A DNA stretch of 13,440 nucleotides, from NCBI GenBank assembly GCA_016929735.1, contig JAFGID010000013.1:1-13440 (forward strand), read 5' to 3'. This DNA is from Ignavibacteriales bacterium. Lineage in GTDB: Bacteria; Bacteroidota; Ignavibacteria; Ignavibacteriales; Melioribacteraceae. The translations under genes and the position numbers were made by a program. Shown piece by piece: positions 6,504 through 13,422 of the stretch; within the stretch, counting starts at the first letter, position 1, and every line of letters begins with the position of its first letter. The notes under the pieces were generated by a model, which worked only from the letters and a program-made list of their open reading frames with translations, was not told where the DNA came from and made no database searches.

Positions 6504-7601
6504 TTATTTTAATGCATCCATCACAGCATCATGAACTTTTGGTCTAATTTCTCTAATTGATGCTTTGTCATCTGGATAGACTCGGTTTGTAAAAAATATC
6601 ACAAAAATTTCTTTTACTGGATCAATCCATATTGAAGTTCCTGTGTAACCAAGATGTCCATAAGTACCCGAGTTGAAAAGTTTTCCAGTGGAAGAATATC
6701 CTGTTTGTGTCCTTGTGTCGAATCCTAAAGCTCTTGAGCTACTATTTGAATTTCTTTCTCTAAATAATTCAACGGTTGCATCATCAATATATTCCTTTCC
6801 ATTGTATGTTCCTTCATTTAAAAGTAATTGACACAATATAGCCATATCCTCTGCTGTTGAAAAAAGACCCGCATTACCAGATAATCCTTCTAATGCTCTT
6901 GCCAATGGATCATGGACAATACCCTGTAAATTTGGAGTAGTTGGGATACATTCATTTTTAATTTCTTCTTTTGGATTGAAAAATGTTCTTGTCATCTTTA
7001 AAGGAATAACAAAATTTGTATTGTAATATTCATACATTGGTTTATTTGTTATTGCTTCGATAACTAACATCAAAGTTACAAAATTTAAACAACTATAAAC
7101 ACTCTCTTTGTTTGTTTCATAAGCCAATGGTAGTGATAAGATTGTTCTTATTATTTTTTCTCTTGTTTCTTCTTTTAATGGAGTGTAGTAAGATTGTAAA
7201 CCACTTTCATGAATCAATAAGTCAATAATTTTTACTTTTTCTTTTTCATTGCATTTAAAATCAGGGAGGTACTTATAAACATATTTATCAATATCAATCT
7301 TTTCTTCATCATAAAGTTTCATCACGCAAAAGGTGGTGCAAAAAGCTTTTGTTACTGACGCAAGATCAAAAAGTGTTTTTAATTCAACCTTTGGTGAATT
7401 TTTATCATAAGTAAAATTTCCATACGCTTTGGTGTAGATTATCTTATCTTTATCTCCAACGCAGACAACTGCTCCGGGAAATATGGAATCTTCGATTGCT
7501 TCAGTAATAATATTTTCTAATTTGCCAAAGTTTTGTGCGAAAAGATTATAATAAAAAATGTTTAATATTAAACCTAAAATTATTATTTTTAAATGTTTCA
7601 T
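6504..7601 (-). CDS. Exported class C beta-lactamase-fold serine hydrolase
   Basis: This is a 365-residue serine hydrolase of the beta-lactamase/penicillin-binding fold (Pfam Beta-lactamase, class C/EstB/YfeW-like), expected in the periplasm. A signal peptide (about 1-22, MKHLKIIILGLIL...LFA before Gln23) is followed by the catalytic SxxK as SVTK (82-85), the LLIHESGL stretch (128-135), a second catalytic motif at the YxN position reading YSC (169-171), and the KTG-equivalent as GHLGYTG (315-321). Relatives include D-alanyl-D-alanine carboxypeptidases, esterases and domains fused to NagZ-type glycosidases in Bacteroidota, so an action on peptidoglycan peptides is plausible but unproven; true beta-lactamase activity is not implied. 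Asn is replaced by Cys in the second motif, which varies in this superfamily. It is a single-gene unit, divergent from the TolB-like operon, with a strong promoter match 35 nt upstream. Confidence 0.88.
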   Translation of the reverse strand: MKHLKIIILGLILNIFYYNLFAQNFGKLENIITEAIEDSIFPGAVVCVGDKDKIIYTKAYGNFTYDKNSPKVELKTLFDLASVTKAFCTTFCVMKLYDEEKIDIDKYVYKYLPDFKCNEKEKVKIIDLLIHESGLQSYYTPLKEETREKIIRTILSLPLAYETNKESVYSCLNFVTLMLVIEAITNKPMYEYYNTNFVIPLKMTRTFFNPKEEIKNECIPTTPNLQGIVHDPLARALEGLSGNAGLFSTAEDMAILCQLLLNEGTYNGKEYIDDATVELFRERNSNSSSRALGFDTRTQTGYSSTGKLFNSGTYGHLGYTGTSIWIDPVKEIFVIFFTNRVYPDDKASIREIRPKVHDAVMDALK

Positions 7602-7635
7602 TTTTAAACCAATTTAATTTTTGTGATTTCAACTA

Positions 7636-7667
7636 CAAAGTTACTTCAAGTTGAACATTCAATCAAA
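7636..7667 (-). promoter_or_regulatory. Putative Bacteroidota-type promoter for the serine hydrolase gene
   Basis: On the minus strand TTTG (7667-7664), a spacer of exactly 20 nt and TAACTTTG (7643-7636) form the best match in the window to the Bacteroidota TTTG/TAnnTTTG promoter. The leader to the ATG at 7601 would be about 30 nt. No comparable plus-strand match was found for the divergent operon starting at 7745. Confidence 0.55.
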
Positions 7668-7744
7668 TAAATTTACTGATTTTTTCTTAAAAAAGATATT
7701 TTTTAAATAAAACGAACGTAAAATAAATAAAATAGGAAAATGAA

Positions 7745-8653
7745 ATGAAGAAGTTTTTATTAACTTGTTTAGTTTTGCCAACTCTTGTCTTTGGGCAGCA
7801 AATCAAAATTGTCGAAACGAAAAAGATTACTGAATCGGGGGATTATTTTTATCCAAGATTTAGTAATGATAATTCCACTCTTTTTGTTACTTCCAATAAT
7901 TATAATGGCATTAAATCAATCAATCTCGAGACAAAAAACGAGAAGGTTATTAACAACTATCCCGGTGCTGGTTATGATTATGTAATTTCAGAAGATGGAA
8001 ATAATTTAATATGTAGACCTTATAATTATATTGATGGTATGAAATACTATTCAATTATTTCTCAAAACCTTATAGATTTACATGAAAATATACTAGAAAA
8101 AGATGTAAGGAATTTATCTTGGATTTTTCCTTCAAAGCAAGGTGTAGTATATGTTAAGGAAGGAAATTTGATAAGTTCAGAAATAAATGAATTTAAAAAT
8201 TACAATGAGGATATTTACGTTTATTGGGATAACTGGAGCATTATTATTGAACGAGATGGAAACAGAAAGGAATATAAACCTTTCGATGATGCAATTTATA
8301 TTTGGATTTCATTATCACCGGATAAATCAAAATTTTTATTTAATCTTGGGAACCGGGGAACTTTTATAGCTGATTTGAAAGGGAATATTTTGCTAGAGTT
8401 AGGAAAAGATGTTCTTGCACCCGAATGGTCGCCAGATGGAAATTGGATAATCTATATGAATCAAACCGATGATGGTGTAAATTATCTTACTTCGGATATT
8501 TGGCTCGTAGACGCAAATGGTAATAATAAAATTCAGCTTACAAACACTGATGATATGCTTGAAATGTATCCTAAATGGTCAAGTGATGGAAAGATGCTTA
8601 CATTCAATACGATTGATGGTGATATTTACATTTCTAATTTAAGTTTTGAATAA
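7745..8653 (+). CDS. Exported TolB-like beta-propeller (PD40 repeat) protein
   Basis: This 302-residue exported protein is built from TolB/PD40-type beta-propeller blades. A signal peptide (about 1-17, MKKFLLTCLVLPTLVFG, then Gln18) precedes repeats of the form W/F-S-x-D-G/N-x-x-L/I-x-F: YPRFSNDNSTLFVTS (36-50), WISLSPDKSKFLFN (187-200), APEWSPDGNWIIYM (225-238) and YPKWSSDGKMLTFNT (275-289). Divergent blades probably fill the middle. The length fits about six blades. No catalytic domain is visible, so a binding or scaffold role in the periplasm or at the outer membrane is likely; it is not TolB itself because the N-terminal TolB domain and a tol-pal context are absent. An AGGAAAA lies seven to ten nt before the ATG. 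The next gene starts 10 nt after its stop, making it the head of a three-gene operon with two secreted amidases. Confidence 0.82.
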   Translation: MKKFLLTCLVLPTLVFGQQIKIVETKKITESGDYFYPRFSNDNSTLFVTSNNYNGIKSINLETKNEKVINNYPGAGYDYVISEDGNNLICRPYNYIDGMKYYSIISQNLIDLHENILEKDVRNLSWIFPSKQGVVYVKEGNLISSEINEFKNYNEDIYVYWDNWSIIIERDGNRKEYKPFDDAIYIWISLSPDKSKFLFNLGNRGTFIADLKGNILLELGKDVLAPEWSPDGNWIIYMNQTDDGVNYLTSDIWLVDANGNNKIQLTNTDDMLEMYPKWSSDGKMLTFNTIDGDIYISNLSFE

Positions 8654-8659
8654 GGAGGG
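8654..8659 (+). promoter_or_regulatory. Strong ribosome binding site fixing the Amidase_3 start
   Basis: GGAGGG directly follows the upstream TAA and lies about five nt before the ATG at 8664. It favours that start over the in-frame TTG at 8646, which would overlap the upstream gene and put six charged or polar residues (MNKEGK) before the signal peptide. Confidence 0.85.
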
Positions 8660-8663
8660 AAAA

Positions 8664-11054
8664 ATGAAAATTAAATATTTATTACCGCTAGTTGTTTTTA
8701 GTCTTTGTTCAATCATCGGGCAAAATTTAAATGGGAAAAAAATATATATCAATCCCGGTCATGGTGGTCACGATTCCAACGACAGGTTTATTGAAGCAAC
8801 TGGCTTCTGGGAATCCGAAGGGAATTTAACAAAGGGACTATATTTGAGGGATTTGCTTGATAGCACAAATGCCATTACTGCAATGAGTAGAGTAACAAAC
8901 TTCACTGCAGACGATAAACCACTCTCCACTATAGTAGCTGAAGCTAATGCTTTTGGGGCTGATTACTTCCATTCAATTCATAGCAATGGTTATAACGGAC
9001 AAGCGAATTATACGTTGGTATTATTTAGAGGAACTGATGCTAATCCTGCTAATCCACAGTCGAAAGTGATGGGTCAATACATAGTTGATGAATTATACTT
9101 GGTTAACAATGTTACTGCTAAATATAACAGAGGTGATTATAGTTTTTTGGGATATTATCTTGGAGTTTTAAGTGGTTTGAATATGGTTGGTACACTTTCA
9201 GAAGGTTCATTTCATGATTATATTCCAGAATCATGGAGGTTAATGAATTTAGACTATAGAGAGAATGAAGCAAATGCAATATCAAGAGGAATTTACAAAT
9301 ATTATAGTGCTGGAGATAAACCAGTAGGTGAAGTAGCTGGTATATTGAGAGACCCAACTAAAACAGTATCATATTATTATATTACTTCTTTGGGCGATAA
9401 CAAAAAACCAATAAATAATTTTACAGTAACACTCCAACCAGGCGGTAAATTTTACAATGGCGACAATAAAAACAATGGTTATTTTATTTTTGATAGTCTT
9501 GCACCAGGTCCTTACAAAGTTTATTATCAAGCAGAAGGATTCTTTTACGATTCTGCTTCAGTTACAGTTACTGCTAATAAAACAGTTTGGGCAATTAAGG
9601 ATATGGCGTTCGATTATACTATCCCTCCAAGTGTATTATCGCATTCACCAACTGATACACCCGATAGCATAAGAGTTGATGAAAGTATATCTATTACATT
9701 TAGTCGCCAGATGAATAAGACGTCTGTTGAAAGTGCTTTTAATATTACCCCCACTGCTGTCGGCTCCTTTACTTGGGAATCTGGTGACACTAAACTTACT
9801 TTTACGCAATTGGATTTTTTACAAACTTCCACGATTTACAATATTAATATTGATACTACTGCTGTAAGCCATTGGGGTTATAAAATGGATAGCAATTATA
9901 CATTTAATTTCACAACCAAAAGTAAAGATGGACTTCGTATAATATCTCATTATCCTGCAGATAGCCAGCAATTTATTCCTTGTAGAGGACAGATTAGATT
10001 AGTATTCAATAGCCCAATACACACTGGAACATTATCAGGTGCGGTTAAATTGTTGGATGAAGGTGGAATATCTCAAAGTGTCACAAGTGTAGAAATTTAT
10101 TCTTTAGATGGTAAAGGATACATAAATTTTGAACCGTCCGTTCCATTAAATAGAAATGCTGTTTATAATATTTTTCTGGATAAAAAAATAGGCGATCTGG
10201 ATGGTTATAAACTAAGAAATGATATAGAAATTTTCTTTACGACTAAAGCAGAAAAGTATACCGATGGATTTATCTTAGATGGATTGGAAGATATTGGAAA
10301 CTGGGTGGCACCTAGTTCGGCTGATAGTACCACAGGAGTTGATACAAATAATACAAATTTTAGCATAGTAACAACTAAAAAAATCGGTGGTTCAAAATCA
10401 GGGAAGTTGCAATATAAATTTCATGCAATTAATGGTGTGTGCCAGATACAAAATTCTGTCCCTTATGAAATCGGTGCTGTAGATAGTTCGATATTTGGTA
10501 TTTGGGTCTTTGGTGATTTAAGTCACAATATTTTAGAATATTGGTTTTATGATAATACTACTTCAAATATTATGAAAGTAATTGACACAATAGACTGGGC
10601 GGGATGGGATTTTAAATATTTATTAAACTCCGAAATTGGCTCAAGTGGTGATAAGCAATTTCATAGTTTGGTAATAAGGCAATCGGATACTGGCTTGTTG
10701 AATGGAACAATTTATATAGATAATATTCAGAAAGATGCCTTGACAAATATCTTAATAGAAAAAGAAAATCTTATAGACGGATATAGGTTATATCAGAACT
10801 ATCCGAATCCTTTTAATCCTACAACAAAAATAAGATATAGTGTCCCAACTTTAGAAAATAAGTTAATGGCTTATGTGCAGATTAAAGTATATGACATGCT
10901 TGGTAGGGAAATAGCTACAATAGTAAATGAAGAAAAATCAAAAGGAAATTATGAAGTCGAGTTCAACGCTAAAAATTTAGCGAGTGGTTTATACTTTTAC
11001 ACAATGAAAGTCGGTAATTTTATTCAAACAAAGAAAATGCTATTACTCAAGTAA
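8664..11054 (+). CDS. T9SS-targeted N-acetylmuramoyl-L-alanine amidase (Amidase_3) with Ig-like and C-terminal sorting domains
   Basis: This large secreted zinc amidase is predicted to cut the bond between N-acetylmuramic acid and L-alanine in peptidoglycan. From the ATG at 8664 it has 796 residues: signal peptide (about 1-19, then Gln20); Amidase_3 catalytic domain (about 25-215) with zinc ligands His33 in NPGHGG, Glu50 in ESEGN and His106 in SIHSNG, plus the likely catalytic Glu180 in TLSEGS; a carboxypeptidase-regulatory-like beta domain (about 222-318); two Big_5 Ig-like domains (about 321-419 and 421-527); a jelly-roll-like region (about 533-692) ending in GTIYIDNIQ; and a T9SS type A sorting domain (about 707-796) with LYQNYPNPFNPTTK, VYDMLGREI and SGLYFY. 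That domain directs export across the outer membrane. It lies 10 nt after the propeller gene and 13 nt before a second amidase. Septal AmiC-type enzymes lack such a tail, so an extracellular role is more likely. The accessory domains are called from pattern only. Confidence 0.9.
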   Translation: MKIKYLLPLVVFSLCSIIGQNLNGKKIYINPGHGGHDSNDRFIEATGFWESEGNLTKGLYLRDLLDSTNAITAMSRVTNFTADDKPLSTIVAEANAFGADYFHSIHSNGYNGQANYTLVLFRGTDANPANPQSKVMGQYIVDELYLVNNVTAKYNRGDYSFLGYYLGVLSGLNMVGTLSEGSFHDYIPESWRLMNLDYRENEANAISRGIYKYYSAGDKPVGEVAGILRDPTKTVSYYYITSLGDNKKPINNFTVTLQPGGKFYNGDNKNNGYFIFDSLAPGPYKVYYQAEGFFYDSASVTVTANKTVWAIKDMAFDYTIPPSVLSHSPTDTPDSIRVDESISITFSRQMNKTSVESAFNITPTAVGSFTWESGDTKLTFTQLDFLQTSTIYNINIDTTAVSHWGYKMDSNYTFNFTTKSKDGLRIISHYPADSQQFIPCRGQIRLVFNSPIHTGTLSGAVKLLDEGGISQSVTSVEIYSLDGKGYINFEPSVPLNRNAVYNIFLDKKIGDLDGYKLRNDIEIFFTTKAEKYTDGFILDGLEDIGNWVAPSSADSTTGVDTNNTNFSIVTTKKIGGSKSGKLQYKFHAINGVCQIQNSVPYEIGAVDSSIFGIWVFGDLSHNILEYWFYDNTTSNIMKVIDTIDWAGWDFKYLLNSEIGSSGDKQFHSLVIRQSDTGLLNGTIYIDNIQKDALTNILIEKENLIDGYRLYQNYPNPFNPTTKIRYSVPTLENKLMAYVQIKVYDMLGREIATIVNEEKSKGNYEVEFNAKNLASGLYFYTMKVGNFIQTKKMLLLK

Positions 11055-11067
11055 TAAAAGGGCAAAT

Positions 11068-12522
11068 ATGTTTTTTAGAATTTTAATATTAGTTGGTATA
11101 TTTTTAAATTCATTTTCTATTGCACAGAAAATTGAGAGCTCAAGAATTAAAGTAGACCTATCAAATATTGAGGAAGGAAGCTTATTAACGAAGCAAGTTC
11201 ATGTTGATAGAGAAAATGGAATATCGATTAGGGGCGATGATAACTTTAACGAAGTATTGTTTGAAGTTTTAGAAGTTCCAATTGAAAATCCTGAACCATT
11301 TCTTGCATTTTCAATTATTGCAGATTTTGATAGAGATATTCCGAGTTGTGAATTTTATGTAAAATTTTCTGAAGATAATACTTTTTGGAGTGATTGGATT
11401 GAGATTGAGGAACAAGATTTGGATATAATGAATACAAAAAATTATAAGAGTGATTTAATCTTTTTGCCTAAATCTGCAAGATATATCCAAATCAAAAATA
11501 TATTTTCCAAATTTAATGATAAATATTCAACACTTGAAAACTTAGAATATTATTTTATCAGTCCAGGTGCAACTGATTCTGATTTATTTGCACGAGTTAA
11601 TAGTGAAAGTAGGGAATTTCTCGAAAATAAATCATCGAGTTATACTCGTCCACCTTATGTTACAAGAACTGAATGGGGATGTCCTCAAGCAGAAAATGTT
11701 AGCAGTCGAACCTTGACAACAGTAACACACTTAGTTTTACATCATAGTGCAGGAAGTACTTACTCATCCGATTTTCCAGCTGTTGTTAGGAGTTATTGGA
11801 ATCTTCACGTTAACGTAAATGGATGGGCAGACATCGGTTATAATTGGCTCGTTGATAGAAACGGGGTTTTATACAAAGGAAGAGCTTGGAAAACAAGCAC
11901 ACAAGAGAATGTTCAAGGGGCGCATAATTCAGGTAAGAATGGTAACACATCTGGAATTTGTTACATTGGTAATTATGACGAATATTCTCCAGCGCAAAGT
12001 GGTCTGGATATGGTTATAGAGATTATGGCATTTTTATGTGATAAGTTTAATATTCAACCAAAAGAAAAAAGTTATCATGCGGCACTTGGAAAGACGAACG
12101 ATAATATTACAGGGCATCAACATAGCGGTGGTGGAACTGCTTGTCCTGGGGTAAACTTAATTTCTAAGTATAACTATATTAGAAATGAGGTTTATAACAA
12201 ACTAAATCCTACAGATATTCAAGAAGATGAAGGACAATTAATTTCAGAATATAAGTTGTATCAAAATTACCCAAATCCTTTTAATCCGACAACAAAGGTA
12301 AAATATACAATCCCGAAGAGTGAAACTGGTGAAGTAAATAAAGTAACATTAATAGTATACGATATTATGGGTAGAGAAATTGAAACTTTGGTAAATGAAA
12401 ATAAGTCAAGCGGAACATATGAAATAGAATTCAACGCTTCAAATTTGGTAAGCGGAATATATTTCTATAGATTGAAAATTGCAAATTTTATTAGCATAAA
12501 AAAAATGATTTATTTAAAATAA
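11068..12522 (+). CDS. T9SS-targeted PGRP/Amidase_2 N-acetylmuramoyl-L-alanine amidase
   Basis: This is a second secreted amidase, of the unrelated T7-lysozyme/PGRP (Amidase_2) fold. The 484 residues comprise a signal peptide (about 1-19, then Gln20); a beta-rich N-terminal domain (about 22-168) with a WSDW motif (107-110) recalling domains that precede PGRP modules in some secreted bacterial proteins; the amidase domain (about 194-378) starting PPYVTRTEWG; and a T9SS type A sorting domain (about 391-484) with LYQNYPNPFNPTTK, VYDIMGREI and SGIYFY. Zinc ligands are probably His225 in LHHSAG, His350 in GHQHSGGG and Cys359 in TACPG; Tyr258 in GYNWLVDRNG matches the catalytic Tyr. All expected residues of an active enzyme are present. 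AAAAGGG lies five nt before the ATG, and the gap to the upstream amidase is 13 nt, so it is co-transcribed. The sorting domain closely resembles that of the neighbour, consistent with domain duplication or conversion. Confidence 0.92.
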   Translation: MFFRILILVGIFLNSFSIAQKIESSRIKVDLSNIEEGSLLTKQVHVDRENGISIRGDDNFNEVLFEVLEVPIENPEPFLAFSIIADFDRDIPSCEFYVKFSEDNTFWSDWIEIEEQDLDIMNTKNYKSDLIFLPKSARYIQIKNIFSKFNDKYSTLENLEYYFISPGATDSDLFARVNSESREFLENKSSSYTRPPYVTRTEWGCPQAENVSSRTLTTVTHLVLHHSAGSTYSSDFPAVVRSYWNLHVNVNGWADIGYNWLVDRNGVLYKGRAWKTSTQENVQGAHNSGKNGNTSGICYIGNYDEYSPAQSGLDMVIEIMAFLCDKFNIQPKEKSYHAALGKTNDNITGHQHSGGGTACPGVNLISKYNYIRNEVYNKLNPTDIQEDEGQLISEYKLYQNYPNPFNPTTKVKYTIPKSETGEVNKVTLIVYDIMGREIETLVNENKSSGTYEIEFNASNLVSGIYFYRLKIANFISIKKMIYLK

Positions 12523-12534
12523 TTTTAAAAAATA

Positions 12535-12574
12535 TTTGCAAATGTTGTTTATAATTTTATTACATTTGTATATA
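12535..12574 (+). promoter_or_regulatory. Candidate promoter for the outer-membrane protein gene
   Basis: TACATTTG (12561-12568) matches TAnnTTTG, with a TTTG at 12535-12538 after a long 22-nt spacer. A sigma70-like alternative overlaps it (TTGTTT at 12545-12550, 18 nt, TATATA at 12569-12574). Either would give a leader of roughly 100 nt containing the inverted repeat and short reading frame listed next. Confidence 0.3.
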
Positions 12575-12596
12575 AACTTTTAATGTTTTTTGAATT

Positions 12597-12615
12597 ACGT
12601 TTAAAAGTGAAACGT
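12597..12615 (+). repeat. Inverted repeat in the leader of the outer-membrane protein gene
   Basis: ACGTTT (12597-12602) and AAACGT (12610-12615) are perfect inverted arms separated by seven nt (AAAAGTG). In RNA this is a modest six-pair hairpin; in DNA it could be an operator half-site pair. It lies just downstream of the candidate promoter and directly before a GGGAG that could serve the short frame at 12628. Confidence 0.4.
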
Positions 12616-12627
12616 GGGAGTATTAAA

Positions 12628-12660
12628 ATGATCTTCCATAACTTAATAATTATTTATTAA
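12628..12660 (+). CDS. Possible 10-codon leader peptide frame
   Basis: ATG to TAA encodes a ten-residue peptide, MIFHNLIIIY. GGGAG at 12616-12620, seven nt upstream, is a better Shine-Dalgarno than many in the window. The stop is 18 nt before the ATG of the outer-membrane protein gene. It could be a leader peptide coupling or tuning translation of that gene, or chance; short frames are frequent in AT-rich leaders. Confidence 0.25.
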   Translation: MIFHNLIIIY

Positions 12661-12678
12661 CTAATTAAAGGATTAAAA

Positions 12679-13365
12679 ATGAAAAAAATCGCTCTCTTTG
12701 CTGTTATTCTAATGTTGTTTGCAACTAGCTTCTCAGTTGCACAAGACGATTTTAAAGCTATCAACAAAGCAGGAACAAAAGCTTTGTTATTCCATTTTGA
12801 CGGATTGGGCTGGTTGGGTGCTGAAGCTTTCAATGGTGGCATTGGTTTTAAGTATATGACATCTAATAATTTCGCAATTCGTGGCGGATTGTTATTTGTT
12901 ATGTTAGACAGAACAATACCTTGGAATGTCGGTATACCACCAGTAACGGGTACAGATGGTTCACAATCAGTATTCGGTTTTGGTGTCGAAGCAGCAGGAT
13001 TATACTATATTTCTCTTGGCGAAAGACTATTTCCTTACGTAGGACTTGGTGCAAATTTCGCTACATTCTCAACTGAAGAAAAGAATGCAGTTCCTACCGG
13101 AACAGATCAAACTGTACAGAAAAATTTTACTCTGTTAGGTTATAATGCTGGTTCCGTATTTGGTGTTGCTTTCTTAGCTGGTTTCGATTTCTTCTTATGG
13201 GAAGAATTAAGCTTAGGAGCAGAATATCAGATTGGTTTAGAAGTTACTTCTTATGCTGATCAAACCATTACGGTTGGACCTCTTACAGTTACAAACAAAG
13301 TAGGTTCTCTAATGTCTGTTGGTATCAGAAGCACTGTAATTTTGACGTTAGGACTTCATTTCTAA
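12679..13365 (+). CDS. Small outer-membrane beta-barrel protein
   Basis: This 228-residue exported protein has the features of an outer-membrane beta-barrel. A clear signal peptide (about 1-21, MKKIALFAVILMLFATSFSVA, then Gln22) is followed by alternating glycine- and aromatic-rich amphipathic strands, for example GGIGFKYM (53-60), FAIRGGLLFVML (65-76), VFGFGVEAAGLYYIS (98-112), LFPYVGLGANFATFS (117-131), FGVAFLAGFDFFLW (161-174) and LSLGAEYQIGLEVTS (177-191). The C-terminal TVILTLGLHF ends in Phe, the usual BAM recognition residue. The size suggests an eight- to ten-stranded OmpA/OmpW/OprF-like porin-domain barrel, without a peptidoglycan-binding OmpA C-terminus. AAAGGA sits about seven nt before the ATG. 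It is a single-gene unit with its own leader and a strong terminator. Function unknown; structural or small-solute roles are possible. Confidence 0.8.
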   Translation: MKKIALFAVILMLFATSFSVAQDDFKAINKAGTKALLFHFDGLGWLGAEAFNGGIGFKYMTSNNFAIRGGLLFVMLDRTIPWNVGIPPVTGTDGSQSVFGFGVEAAGLYYISLGERLFPYVGLGANFATFSTEEKNAVPTGTDQTVQKNFTLLGYNAGSVFGVAFLAGFDFFLWEELSLGAEYQIGLEVTSYADQTITVGPLTVTNKVGSLMSVGIRSTVILTLGLHF

Positions 13366-13391
13366 TAGTTAAGCAGTTCGAATTTTTTAAG

Positions 13392-13422
13392 TCCCATTTC
13401 TTATAGAAATGGGATTTTTTTT
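13392..13422 (+). terminator. Intrinsic terminator after the outer-membrane protein gene
   Basis: TCCCATTTCT (13392-13401) and AGAAATGGGA (13405-13414) form a perfect ten-pair stem with a three-nt TAT loop, followed by eight T residues (13415-13422). It starts 26 nt after the stop and is the only strong rho-independent terminator in the window. The remaining bases to the window end show no further feature. Confidence 0.95.

Noticed and set aside
8646..8663. TTG at 8646 as start of the Amidase_3 protein
   Set aside because: It overlaps the upstream stop, has no SD and adds MNKEGK before a good signal peptide; the ATG at 8664 has GGAGGG about five nt upstream.
9118..9832. Open frames in other phases inside the Amidase_3 gene
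   Set aside because: They are low-complexity shadows rich in Leu, Ile and Tyr without start signals; the main frame is continuous and domain-rich.
12513..12529. TTTAAAAT-A-ATTTTAAA inverted repeat over the stop of the Amidase_2 gene
   Set aside because: It is purely A+T with no loop of useful size and is followed by A rather than T residues; expected by chance in this composition and not a terminator.
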